Assembly: GCA_017432565.1 (NCBI GenBank)
Contig: JAFRIW010000050.1
Coordinates: 20,243 to 84,242, forward strand
DNA length: 64,000 nucleotides
Direction of reading: 5' to 3'
Source of the DNA: Lachnospiraceae bacterium
Lineage (GTDB): Bacteria; Bacillota; Clostridia; Lachnospirales; Lachnospiraceae
The translations under genes and the position numbers were made by a program. Below are positions 42,265-51,650 of this stretch, one piece after another. Every line of letters starts with the position of its first letter. The first letter of the stretch is position 1. Under the pieces are notes generated by a model, which saw only the letters and a list, made by a program, of their open reading frames with translations, was not told the origin of the DNA and searched no databases.

Positions 42265-44070
42265 ATGAGAGAAGACGCGAAGACAAAAAAAGAGACCGGC
42301 CGGGTGTCTGAACAGTTGAACAGCCCGGCGGGGACGCTCGGATCCTATGCCGCCGCCGCTGCGGTGACGGCTGTCTTTCTTGTGCTTCTTTTCCTGCGGT
42401 TTGACGCTTACTATGACCTGAATGACGATGTCCTGATGGAGGATCTCTTAAGCGGGGCCTACACCGGTGCGCCTGCCTTCCGGAACATTCAGAGCTATTA
42501 TCCGCTGACACTTCTTCTGGGCGGACTGTACCGGATTACGCAGAACATTCCCTGGTACGGGGCGTTTCTGATGCTGATGCAGAGTATCAGCCTGATGATC
42601 ATTCTCGGGACTGTCTTCAAAAGCTCCTCCGGCCGATCCCTGATCACCGCGGTGTTTTCCGCGTTTCTGATCTGCGGGTTTATTTCGCAGCATTTTGTCT
42701 TTGTGCAGTATTCCGTCACGGTGGGACTTCTGTGCACCGCGGCCGCGGCGCTTCTGACGGACCGTCAGATGCCCTTCGGGCGCCGCGCGGGCATCGCGTC
42801 CCTGCTGCTGCTGACCGCCTATCTGCTCCGGTCGGAGATGATGATCATGATGCTGCCCTTTGTCGGGATCGCGGCGCTGGAGCAGTGTATGAAAGCGCCC
42901 GGAAACTGTGCGGGAGACGGAAAACTGAAAGGGCCGGTGAGGCTCCTTGTGCTGACAGGACTCCTGGGACTGATTTTCGCTGCCGGATACGGCGGGAATA
43001 TGCTTGGCTACAGTGCGCCGGAGTGGAAACAGTTTTATGCGTTCTTCGACGCGCGCACACAGCTGTATGATTTTGCCTATATTCCGGATTACGCGGGAAA
43101 TGAAGCGTTCTATGATGACCTCGGCATGAGTCCGGAGGAGGTCCTGCTGCTGCAGAACTACAATTTCGGGCTGAACGAGGAACTGACGGCCGATGATCTT
43201 GCGGCGGTGGCGGCATATGCCTCGCAGAGCACCCTGTCCGGCAAAGACCGGAATCAGCAGCTCCGGGAAGCCGCGTGGAATCTGCGGGAGACGATTCTGC
43301 GGCCGGACGAAGAAAACCGGGCCGGTGCCTATGCCGTGCTGCTGCTTTATCCCGCCGCGTTTCTGCTGCTGGTGCTCGGTTTCCTGAAGGGACAGAGGCG
43401 CAGAGATCTGCTGCTTTCGTTTGTGCTGCTCTTCGGATACAGGACGGCGCTGTGGATGTATCTGCTGTATGTGCACAGGGCGCCGGTGCGTCTGACACAT
43501 CCGATGTATCTTGCGGAAATCGTCTTCCTGATCCTGATGCTGGGGAGACTTCTTCCCGCGCCCTCCGAGGAGGAGGGAGGAATCCGGCCGCTGCCGCTTT
43601 TCTGCGCGGCGATTCTGCTGACAGCCCTGATTGCCGGCGGCCGGCAGATCGACAGGATCCGGACGGAGTATGACCGCCGCGAGGAAGTCAATATTCCGTA
43701 CAGAAGCTATCTTACGTACTGCGCGGAGCATCCGGATGAACGGTTTTTCATCGATGTCTATTCGACGGTGGCGTTTTCCAGGAAGATGTTTGATAATAGC
43801 AGCAGGCAGGCGCAGCTGGCAGTGGGACAGGATCTTCTGGGCGGCTGGGCGTGCAAAAGCCCGCTGTTCAGGGAAAAGCTGTCGCATAACGGTCTTCCCG
43901 GCGTCCGGGAAGGACTTCTTATGCAGCAGGTTTATTTTGTGACGCGAAAAGATGACGACACCGACTGGCTTGTGCGTTATTATGAGACACAGGGCATTCC
44001 GGTCACCCTCCGGCAGGAAGGGCTGATCGGTGATTATTTTGCGATTTATGAAGTGAGAGAAGAGCCATGA
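42265..44070 (+). CDS. GT-C-like multi-pass membrane protein (DLNDD type)
   Basis: 601 residues, many membrane helices. The first extracellular loop has YYDLNDDVLMEDLLSG, a pair of acidic residues as in GT-C catalytic loops, and resembles a group of uncharacterised Lachnospiraceae envelope proteins. Soluble C-terminal tail of about 120 residues. Probably adds a polyprenyl-phosphate-linked sugar outside the membrane; substrate unknown. Overlaps the following GT2 by four bases, its likely donor-making enzyme. Confidence 0.6.
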   Translation: MREDAKTKKETGRVSEQLNSPAGTLGSYAAAAAVTAVFLVLLFLRFDAYYDLNDDVLMEDLLSGAYTGAPAFRNIQSYYPLTLLLGGLYRITQNIPWYGAFLMLMQSISLMIILGTVFKSSSGRSLITAVFSAFLICGFISQHFVFVQYSVTVGLLCTAAAALLTDRQMPFGRRAGIASLLLLTAYLLRSEMMIMMLPFVGIAALEQCMKAPGNCAGDGKLKGPVRLLVLTGLLGLIFAAGYGGNMLGYSAPEWKQFYAFFDARTQLYDFAYIPDYAGNEAFYDDLGMSPEEVLLLQNYNFGLNEELTADDLAAVAAYASQSTLSGKDRNQQLREAAWNLRETILRPDEENRAGAYAVLLLYPAAFLLLVLGFLKGQRRRDLLLSFVLLFGYRTALWMYLLYVHRAPVRLTHPMYLAEIVFLILMLGRLLPAPSEEEGGIRPLPLFCAAILLTALIAGGRQIDRIRTEYDRREEVNIPYRSYLTYCAEHPDERFFIDVYSTVAFSRKMFDNSSRQAQLAVGQDLLGGWACKSPLFREKLSHNGLPGVREGLLMQQVYFVTRKDDDTDWLVRYYETQGIPVTLRQEGLIGDYFAIYEVREEP

Positions 44071-45071
44071 ACATCAGTATTGTAATACCCTGCTACCGGT
44101 CTGAGAACACGCTCCCCGGCGTCGTCCGCGAGATCGATCAGGTGATGGATCAGACAGGCGAAACCTACGAGATTATTATGGTCAACGACGGATCGCCGGA
44201 CAATACCTGGGAGACGGTCCGCACACTGTGCGCGGAGGATCCGGCGCACCGCACCGGCATCTGCTTTGCCCGCAACTTCGGACAGCACGCCGCGCTGATG
44301 GCCGGAATCCGGACGTCAAAGGGAGAGATCGTTCTGTGCATGGATGATGACGGACAGACGCCGCCGGCAGAGGCGCCGAAGCTGATCGCCGCGATCCGGG
44401 ACGGGGCGGACGTGGTCTACGCGTCCTACGGCGGCCACAAGCAGCATTCCGCGCTGCGCAATTTCGGGACCGCGATGAACGAGAAGATGACCGAGATTCT
44501 GCTCGGGAAGCCGAAGGACCTGTTTGTCTCCAGTTATTTTGCGATGCGAAGGTTCGTGGCGGACGAGGTGATCCGGTACGAGAATTCCTACCCGTATCTC
44601 ATCGGCCTGATTCTGCGGACCACGGATCACATCGTCAACGTGGAGGTGACGCACAGAAAGCGGGAGCAGGGACAGAGCGGCTATACGTTCACAAGACTGC
44701 TCGCGCTGTGGATGAACGGCTTCACCGCCTTTTCGGTCAAGCCTCTCAGGATCGCGACGGCCATCGGCGCGGCCAGCGCCGGCCTGGGCTTCCTCTACGG
44801 GATTTATACCATCATCAAGCGGGTGGTCCGGCCGGATGTGCCGCTGGGCTTTTCCGCCCTGATGTCCGCCGTCGTCTTCTTCGGCGGAATGATTCTGCTG
44901 CTCCTGGGTCTGGCCGGAGAGTATATCGGCAGGACTTATATCAGCGCCAGCAGCGCGCCGCAGTATGTGATCCGCGAGACAGCGCAGGATCAGACAGACA
45001 AGGCAGATAAACCGGATCGTAAAGACACGAAAGAGAAGGCAGGGGAAGAGCCGGATTGTACAGGACAGTAA
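44067..45071 (+). CDS. Polyprenyl-phosphate glycosyltransferase (GT2, ArnC/GtrB-like)
   Basis: 334 residues. A GT2 catalytic domain (SIVIPCYRSENTL, DDDGQTPP with metal-binding aspartates, and QxxYTFTRLL) followed by two C-terminal membrane helices. It builds sugar-P-undecaprenol on the cytosolic face, which is flipped and used by GT-C enzymes. Two such GT-C candidates are next to it. Four-base overlap with the gene before and a 16-base overlap with the gene after. Confidence 0.9.
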   Translation: MNISIVIPCYRSENTLPGVVREIDQVMDQTGETYEIIMVNDGSPDNTWETVRTLCAEDPAHRTGICFARNFGQHAALMAGIRTSKGEIVLCMDDDGQTPPAEAPKLIAAIRDGADVVYASYGGHKQHSALRNFGTAMNEKMTEILLGKPKDLFVSSYFAMRRFVADEVIRYENSYPYLIGLILRTTDHIVNVEVTHRKREQGQSGYTFTRLLALWMNGFTAFSVKPLRIATAIGAASAGLGFLYGIYTIIKRVVRPDVPLGFSALMSAVVFFGGMILLLLGLAGEYIGRTYISASSAPQYVIRETAQDQTDKADKPDRKDTKEKAGEEPDCTGQ

Positions 45072-47800
45072 AGAAACAGACAGCAGCGCTTACAGTCGCT
45101 GCGATCATAACGGTTCTTCTGCTGACGCTGGTCTGGCCGCTGCGCGTTTTCCGGGAGGACATACCGGTGCGGGGAAGCGGCATACTCACGCAGATTTCGG
45201 AGCCGGTCACGGACGTGCTGGACGCGGGCGAATATTTCATCGCCCAGTACAGCCATCTGCAGACCGCGGAGGTCTATATCGAAGACGCAGCCCCGGACAC
45301 CCTTCTGCGGGCGGTGGTCTTCTCACAGAATGAAGACGGTTCCATGAGAATGCGGGCACAGGAGGATGTGCCGGTTCCGGGACCGGATTTTAAAGGGTAT
45401 CTGACAATCCCACTCGACCTGGCGATGGTACCGGGCAGCACACATGTGCTGATCCTGACTGCGCCGCAGGGGAGTTTCCGCGTCGGCTTTGAGGACGCGG
45501 GTGCGATTCCGCAGTCGGGCTCGGTGAATTCCTGGATTCCCGTCACCGGCTTCCATCACGACACCACGGTGGAAAACAGCGCGCTGTCGATGAAAATGAC
45601 TTACCGGATCCCGGCGCGCAAGAAGCTCTCCGCCGCCGCCGCCGGCCTGATTCTGCTCGGCGGCCTTGCAGCAGCCGGTCTGATTCTGCTTTTCTTCCGG
45701 CGCGGGAAAAAAGCCGGTGAAAAAGCGGATGAGAAAGCTGATGACACCACGACGGTGCTGAAGGTCCTGCAGACTGTCCTGACCCCGCTGATCCTTGTGA
45801 CCGCGGGTGTTCTCCTGTTTGAAATCCTCGTGAGAAAACGTTTTGATCCGAGAATTCCGGATCTGATTTTCTATTCAGCCGGCACGCTGCTGCTGGCGGC
45901 CGCAGGGCTCTATGCGCTCTGGTGTGCGCCAAAGGCTTCGCAGAATGCGGCCCGGTCTGCGGAAACGCTCCGAAGCGGCGCAGATGCCCCCGGAGAGGGC
46001 TTCCTTCACCGCCTGCGGCATTTCCTGATCAGTCTGTCCTTTGCCGCCGCGCTCTCCGCCGGCTGTACCTACACCAACGCCGTCTATGAGCTGCAGCACA
46101 CGATTCCGCGCAGGAAAATGCTGATTTATCTGCTGCTGATGCTGCTCCTCACTTATTCCCGGAAAGAGTTTTCCGGAAAAGAGGATAATGATAAAGAGAA
46201 AAAGGGACTGAAAATTCTGCGGCTGACCGGCTTTGCGGCCTGTGCCGTCTTTCTGGGCATCTGGGGGTACCACTGCATTGCGGATCCCCGGACCCTGCAG
46301 CTGTATGAGACGCTTCCGGGCGGACCGGGAGAAGAGGATCTTACGGCAGCCCGGCTGATCTGGCCCGCGGCGGGCCTGTTGTGCCTGTTAATCAGCCAGC
46401 TGCTCTGCGGACTGATCCGGAAGCTGAAAGAACGGTCTGCACATGAGCAGTCCGCAGAAGAGCGGAAAATCCGTCCGGTTTTGTGGACCATGCTGCCGTT
46501 TGCGCTGTTCCTGGTCCTGATGCTGATCTTTCACGGACAGTGGACCTGGACTTTCCTGGTCGCCGGACTGAGCGTTTTATATGCTGTCCGCTATGCCCTG
46601 TGGGAGGAGAGGAGCAAGTGGCTCCCCTTCCTGGCGCGGGGAATTGTGCTGCAGTTCCTGTACATGATGACGGTCTCTCTGCTGCACCGCTATTTCATGT
46701 CCTTCCTGTACACCCGCTATCCCATGGACTTTTTCACGGTGACGGTGACGGCCGTCTACCTGTCCATTGTCAGTGCGGCCTCTGCCGTGCTTCTTCTGGA
46801 AAAAAGACGTCAGCTGCGGGCACTGTCCTTCAGAGAGCGGTTCAGGGGATCCTTCGGGGAGTGGGTGCTCTACGGCGTGGTGAACAGTTATCTGATCCTG
46901 ACCATGTCCCGGACCGGGTTCCTTACGACAGGCGCGGTGACGATCCTGCTGATTGCGGCGGAGCTTGTCGGGGCGAGCAAGCACAGCAGAAAGGGAGCAA
47001 AGCGTATGCTGATGGCCGTGCCGGCCATGCTGCTTGCCGTGATTCTCGCTTTCCCGGCGGTGTTTACTGCGCAGCGGATTGTCCCGCCGCTGGTGGGACA
47101 GCCCACGCTCTATGCGGAGGAGTGGCTGCCGGATCACGTGCTGCGGAACCGCCATCTGGATTCCGGATACTATATCAATATCGAGCGTTTTATCAATGTC
47201 TTCGGAAACCGCGTCCTCAATTTTGAAGAGGACTGGCTGAAGTACGACTGGCGGCTGGAGGTCGATCCGATCCGCGTCAGCCCGGCTCTCGCGGAGCCGG
47301 CGCCGGAAAGCAGACGGTACTACGCATCCGCGGGCGGTCAGATTTTGCCCGGAAGGACACAGGTCCTGTATGATGCGCAGGATCAGGAGGCCCAGGAGAT
47401 GGAAGGGGAGGCCCAGGACTACTCCAACGGGCGCATGACGATTTACCGCCTGTATCTGAAGGAGATGAATCTGACCGGCCACAGGCAGATGGGCCTGACA
47501 GCGCCGGACGGCGAGGAAATTCCCCACGCCCACAATGTGTTCCTGCAGACCGCTTACGACTTCGGACTGATCGCGGGAGGGGCCTTTGTCGTATTTCTGT
47601 TTTTGACAGGAATACAGGCGGGATTATACTATAAGAGAAAACACAGCTTCGAACGCTACACCCTGCTTCCGCTGGCAATCCTCGTGACCTTCGTCACGGC
47701 AGGAATGGTGGAATGGGTGTTTCAGGTGTGTCATCCGGCGACCATCGTGCTGCTGCCGGCCGTGACGCCGCTGCTGTTTAAGGAGACTTATGGCAACTGA
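45056..47800 (+). CDS. O-antigen ligase-like membrane protein (Wzy_C/WaaL family)
   Basis: 914 residues from a TTG at 45056 within the previous gene, supported by AGGGGAAG about seven bases upstream. It starts with a membrane helix and a beta-rich extracellular domain (about 30-190), then a multi-helix region and the O-antigen ligase block near the C-terminus, where HAHNVFLQTAYDFG carries the conserved histidine and asparagine. It would polymerise or ligate undecaprenyl-linked glycan outside the cell. The extra N-terminal beta domain is unusual for WaaL/Wzy proteins. Confidence 0.75.
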   Translation: MYRTVKKQTAALTVAAIITVLLLTLVWPLRVFREDIPVRGSGILTQISEPVTDVLDAGEYFIAQYSHLQTAEVYIEDAAPDTLLRAVVFSQNEDGSMRMRAQEDVPVPGPDFKGYLTIPLDLAMVPGSTHVLILTAPQGSFRVGFEDAGAIPQSGSVNSWIPVTGFHHDTTVENSALSMKMTYRIPARKKLSAAAAGLILLGGLAAAGLILLFFRRGKKAGEKADEKADDTTTVLKVLQTVLTPLILVTAGVLLFEILVRKRFDPRIPDLIFYSAGTLLLAAAGLYALWCAPKASQNAARSAETLRSGADAPGEGFLHRLRHFLISLSFAAALSAGCTYTNAVYELQHTIPRRKMLIYLLLMLLLTYSRKEFSGKEDNDKEKKGLKILRLTGFAACAVFLGIWGYHCIADPRTLQLYETLPGGPGEEDLTAARLIWPAAGLLCLLISQLLCGLIRKLKERSAHEQSAEERKIRPVLWTMLPFALFLVLMLIFHGQWTWTFLVAGLSVLYAVRYALWEERSKWLPFLARGIVLQFLYMMTVSLLHRYFMSFLYTRYPMDFFTVTVTAVYLSIVSAASAVLLLEKRRQLRALSFRERFRGSFGEWVLYGVVNSYLILTMSRTGFLTTGAVTILLIAAELVGASKHSRKGAKRMLMAVPAMLLAVILAFPAVFTAQRIVPPLVGQPTLYAEEWLPDHVLRNRHLDSGYYINIERFINVFGNRVLNFEEDWLKYDWRLEVDPIRVSPALAEPAPESRRYYASAGGQILPGRTQVLYDAQDQEAQEMEGEAQDYSNGRMTIYRLYLKEMNLTGHRQMGLTAPDGEEIPHAHNVFLQTAYDFGLIAGGAFVVFLFLTGIQAGLYYKRKHSFERYTLLPLAILVTFVTAGMVEWVFQVCHPATIVLLPAVTPLLFKETYGN

Positions 47801-49757
47801 CAAAAAGGAAAAACAGCCGTTCAACGTCAAGAAATTCTACCGGCGGACGGCTCTGATCATATACGATATCCTGAGCGTGATTCTGGCGAGTGCGCTGGCG
47901 ATCCTGGTGCGTTACGAGCTGCAGATCGACAACATCCCGGAATATTTCCTGATGCCCATCATCCGGTCCCTGCCGCTGATTATCGCCGTGACACTGGTGA
48001 TCTTCTGGATTTTCCGGCTCTACCACTCGCTCTGGGCTTTTGCCGGCGAGACAGAGCTGCAGAATCTGGTCATCGCCTGTATTCTGTCCGGTGTCTCCAA
48101 CGTGGTGATCCTGCGGTTTTTCCGCTTCGGCGGACAGACGCAGGCCGTGCCCAACAGCTATTATTTCCTGTACACCTTCTTCCTGATCGCCTGCATTTTC
48201 GCGAGCCGCTTCTCCTACCGGTTTTTCCGGAGCCTGAAGCACCGGAACGAGAACCGGAACAACAGCATTTCGGTCATGGTCATCGGCGCGGGCGAGGCAG
48301 CCAACGTCATTATCAAGGAGATTCTGGTCAGCCATTTCTCCACAATGGTCATCAAATGCATCATCGACGATGACAAGGGGAAGTGGGGACGGTTCATCCA
48401 GGGTATCAAGGTCGTGGGCGGACGAGAGCGGATCATCGAGTGCGCCGAGCTCTACGACATCGATGAGATCATTGTCGCAATGCCGTCCATCTCGCGTCAG
48501 GAGATGAAGGCGATCCTGGATATCTGCAAGGAGACGAAGTGCAAAATCAGGACGCTCCCCGGCATGTATCAGCTGGTGAACGGTGAGGTAAATGTCAGCA
48601 AGCTGCGCGACGTGGAAGTCGAGGATCTTCTGGGCCGGGAGCCGGTACAGATCGATATCGACGAGATCGCGGGTTATGTCTCGGGCAAAACCGTGCTGGT
48701 GACGGGCGGCGGCGGCTCCATCGGAAGTGAGCTGTGCCGGCAGATCGCGCGGCACGCGCCGGGGCGTCTGATCATCGTGGACGTCTATGAGAACAATGCA
48801 TACGACATTCAGCAGGAGCTGCGGGCGGAGCATCCGGACTTAAAACTGGATGTGCTGATCGCGTCCATCCGCAACACATCCCGCATGAACTGGATTTTTG
48901 AACATTACCGGCCGGACATCGTCTACCACGCGGCGGCCCACAAGCACGTGCCGCTGATGGAGGACAGTCCGTGTGAGGCCATCAAGAACAACGTCTTCGG
49001 CACCTGGAAGACTGCGATGGCTGCGGCGGCAAACGGGACGGAGCGCTTTGTGATGATCTCCACCGACAAGGCGGTGAATCCGACCAATATCATGGGTGCC
49101 AGCAAGCGGATCTGCGAAATGATTATCCAGACGCTGAACCGTCACTATGAGACCAATTTTGTCGCGGTGCGCTTCGGCAACGTGCTGGGCAGCAACGGCA
49201 GCGTCATTCCGCTGTTCAAGCGGCAGATTGCGGCCGGCGGTCCCGTCACCGTGACAGATCCCAATATCATCCGTTACTTCATGACCATTCCGGAGGCCGT
49301 CTCCCTGGTTCTGCAGGCGGGCGCCTATGCCAAAGGCGGAGAGATCTTTGTTCTGGATATGGGTGAGCCGGTCCGGATTCTGGATCTGGCGGAAAACCTG
49401 ATCAAGCTCTCCGGCTACCGCGTCGGCGAGGACATCCGGATCGAGTTTACGGGCCTTCGTCCCGGCGAGAAGCTGTATGAGGAAATGCTGATGTCCGAGG
49501 AAGGCCTGAAGGAAACCGCCAACCGGCAGATCCACATCGGGCAGCCGATTCAGTTCGACGAGGAGCAGTTCTTCGTCCAGCTCAACCGCCTCAAGGCAGC
49601 CGCGGAGAGCGAATCGCCGGATATCCGGGAATATGTGAGAAAAATCGTACCGACATACACGGTAAAGGGGAATCAAAATCATGTACACGAACAAGACAGC
49701 ACGGATACCGTTTTTACAGAAGGTCTGGCTCTCCAGCCCGACCATGCACGGGGATGA
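47790..49757 (+). CDS. UDP-N-acetylglucosamine 4,6-dehydratase, membrane (PglF/CapD-like)
   Basis: 655 residues. An N-terminal four-helix membrane part (about 20-130), a first Rossmann-like domain, then the SDR domain with TGGGGSIGSELCRQI and the catalytic STDKAVNP loop. It makes UDP-4-keto-6-deoxy-GlcNAc, the precursor of bacillosamine-type sugars. The next gene encodes a PglE-like aminotransferase for this product. Its reading frame runs 77 bases into that gene; the last ~25 residues (after VPTYTVKG) are unlike the family and look like an extension after loss of a stop. Confidence 0.92.
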   Translation: MATDKKEKQPFNVKKFYRRTALIIYDILSVILASALAILVRYELQIDNIPEYFLMPIIRSLPLIIAVTLVIFWIFRLYHSLWAFAGETELQNLVIACILSGVSNVVILRFFRFGGQTQAVPNSYYFLYTFFLIACIFASRFSYRFFRSLKHRNENRNNSISVMVIGAGEAANVIIKEILVSHFSTMVIKCIIDDDKGKWGRFIQGIKVVGGRERIIECAELYDIDEIIVAMPSISRQEMKAILDICKETKCKIRTLPGMYQLVNGEVNVSKLRDVEVEDLLGREPVQIDIDEIAGYVSGKTVLVTGGGGSIGSELCRQIARHAPGRLIIVDVYENNAYDIQQELRAEHPDLKLDVLIASIRNTSRMNWIFEHYRPDIVYHAAAHKHVPLMEDSPCEAIKNNVFGTWKTAMAAAANGTERFVMISTDKAVNPTNIMGASKRICEMIIQTLNRHYETNFVAVRFGNVLGSNGSVIPLFKRQIAAGGPVTVTDPNIIRYFMTIPEAVSLVLQAGAYAKGGEIFVLDMGEPVRILDLAENLIKLSGYRVGEDIRIEFTGLRPGEKLYEEMLMSEEGLKETANRQIHIGQPIQFDEEQFFVQLNRLKAAAESESPDIREYVRKIVPTYTVKGNQNHVHEQDSTDTVFTEGLALQPDHARG

Positions 49758-50967
49758 GCTGACCTATATGACAAAGGCCTACGAGACCAACTGGATGTCG
49801 ACGGTAGGCGAGAACATCAATGAGACGGAGCGCATGATCTGTGAGCTGACCGGCAGCAGGTACGCCGTCGCCCTGTCCTCGGGCACCGCATCCCTGCATC
49901 TCGGGATGAAAATCCTGGGAGAGCGGCTGTACGGACAGGCCCGGCCCGGGCACGGGACGCTGGAAGGCCGCCGGGTCTTCTGCACGGACACAACCTTCGA
50001 CGCGACCGTCAACCCGGTCGCCTATGAGGGCGGCGAGGCCGTCTTCATCGACACGGAGCGGGACACCTGGAATATGGACCCCGCCGCGCTGAAAAAGGCA
50101 TTTGAGCTGTACCCGGAGGTGCGGCTGGTGGTTCTGGCGCATCTGTACGGCACGCCCGGCAAAATTGACGAGCTCCGCGCGATCTGTGACGAGCACGGCG
50201 CGCTGATCCTGGAAGATGCGGCCGAGTCCCTCGGCGCAAGCTACAAGGGAACGCAGACCGGGCGCTTCGGCGACGTGTCGGTCCTCAGCTTTAACGGAAA
50301 CAAAATCATCACCGGCTCTTCGGGCGGCATGTTCCTGACAGACTCGGAGGCGGAGGCGGACAAGGTGCGCAAGTGGAGCACCCAGAGCCGCGAGGACGCC
50401 CCGTGGTATCAGCACGAGGAGCTGGGCTACAATTACCGGATGAGCAATGTGATTGCGGGTGTGGTACGCGGACAGCTGCCCTACCTGCAGGAGCACATCG
50501 CGCAGAAGAAGGCGATTTATGAGCGCTACCGGGAGGGCTTTGCGGGCCTGCCGGTCAGCATGAATCCCTTCGACGCGGAAAACAGCGTGCCAAATTACTG
50601 GCTGAGCTGCCTTCTGATTGACGAAGAGGCCATGTGCCGGAGTGTGCGCAGCGACCGGGAGTATCTTTTTGTCCCGGAGCACGGCAAAAGCTGTCCCGAC
50701 GAGATTCTGGAAGTGATCCGGAGTCTGAACGCGGAGGGGCGGCCTGTCTGGAAGCCGATGCACATGCAGCCCATCTACATCAATCATCCGTTTGTGACGG
50801 CCGACGGGACGGGAAGAGCCCGCACCAACGCCTATATCGATGAGGGCAGGTGCCCGGACGTGGGCGCGGATCTGTTCCGCAGAGGCCTGTGCCTGCCTTC
50901 CGACAACAAGATGACCCCAGAGCAGCAGGACCGGATTATCGAAGCCGTCCGCGCGTGCTTTGACTGA
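49681..50967 (+). CDS. UDP-4-amino-sugar aminotransferase (PglE/DegT-like)
   Basis: 428 residues, DegT/DnrJ/EryC1/StrS aminotransferase with PLP lysine K208 in SFNGNKIITGSSGG. Opens VWLSSPTMHGDELTYM, as in PglE-type enzymes acting on UDP-4-keto-6-deoxy-HexNAc. It would make UDP-4-amino-4,6-dideoxy-GlcNAc. The normal next step is N-acetylation by PglD; no PglD-like left-handed helix acetyltransferase is encoded nearby. Its ATG lies 77 bases before the stop of the dehydratase gene, with AAGGGG before it. Confidence 0.9.
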   Translation: MYTNKTARIPFLQKVWLSSPTMHGDELTYMTKAYETNWMSTVGENINETERMICELTGSRYAVALSSGTASLHLGMKILGERLYGQARPGHGTLEGRRVFCTDTTFDATVNPVAYEGGEAVFIDTERDTWNMDPAALKKAFELYPEVRLVVLAHLYGTPGKIDELRAICDEHGALILEDAAESLGASYKGTQTGRFGDVSVLSFNGNKIITGSSGGMFLTDSEAEADKVRKWSTQSREDAPWYQHEELGYNYRMSNVIAGVVRGQLPYLQEHIAQKKAIYERYREGFAGLPVSMNPFDAENSVPNYWLSCLLIDEEAMCRSVRSDREYLFVPEHGKSCPDEILEVIRSLNAEGRPVWKPMHMQPIYINHPFVTADGTGRARTNAYIDEGRCPDVGADLFRRGLCLPSDNKMTPEQQDRIIEAVRACFD

Positions 50968-50984
50968 AGACACAGGGTGAAGCA

Positions 50985-51650
50985 ATGTACAGAAAGTGGG
51001 GGAAAAGGGCTTTGGATTTCATGCTGGCGCTGATCGGACTGACTCTACTCAGCCCGGTCCTTCTGGTTACGGCCGTTTTAGTCCGGACAAAACTCGGAAG
51101 CCCCGTGCTTTTTCACCAGGACCGGCCGGGATACGGGGAGAAGATCTTCCGGCTGTATAAATTCCGCACAATGACCGATGCGCGGGATGCCTCGGGCGCA
51201 CTGCTGCCCGACAGGGACCGGCTGACACCATTCGGACTGTTTCTGCGAAAGAGCTCCCTGGACGAGCTTCCGGAGCTGTTTAATATCCTGAAGGGGGATA
51301 TGAGCCTGATCGGGCCGAGACCCCTTCTCGTCGAATACCTGCCCTGGTATACGGAGCGGGAGAAAAAGCGGCACAGTGTCCGGCCGGGTCTGACCGGCCT
51401 CGCGCAGGCGAGCGGCCGCAATCTGGTCGACTGGGACCGGCGCATGGCCCTGGACGCGGAGTACGCGGAAAACTTTAGTTTTGCACTGGATCTGAAAATT
51501 ATCGGGATGACGGTCCGGCAGGTGCTGGGACATTCCGACGACGTGGCGGCGGACACCAATGCGGCAGAGGGAAATTTTGCCGAAATCCGCAGAGAGCGGC
51601 TTGAGAAAACCGGATCGCTGAAGGCGCCGGTGAAGGAGCAGCATGAGTAA
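50985..51650 (+). CDS. Undecaprenyl-phosphate sugar-1-phosphate transferase (PglC-like)
   Basis: 221 residues, a monotopic phosphoglycosyl transferase. The N-terminal re-entrant membrane helix (about 8-30) is followed by the FHQDRPGYGEKIFRLYKFRTM block and the catalytic Asp-Glu in SSLDELPELFNIL; RPLL and RPGLTGLAQ complete the pattern. It starts glycan assembly on undecaprenyl phosphate. In this operon it would use the PglF/PglE-derived sugar. Followed by an ATP-grasp gene with an eight-base overlap. Confidence 0.93.
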   Translation: MYRKWGKRALDFMLALIGLTLLSPVLLVTAVLVRTKLGSPVLFHQDRPGYGEKIFRLYKFRTMTDARDASGALLPDRDRLTPFGLFLRKSSLDELPELFNILKGDMSLIGPRPLLVEYLPWYTEREKKRHSVRPGLTGLAQASGRNLVDWDRRMALDAEYAENFSFALDLKIIGMTVRQVLGHSDDVAADTNAAEGNFAEIRRERLEKTGSLKAPVKEQHE

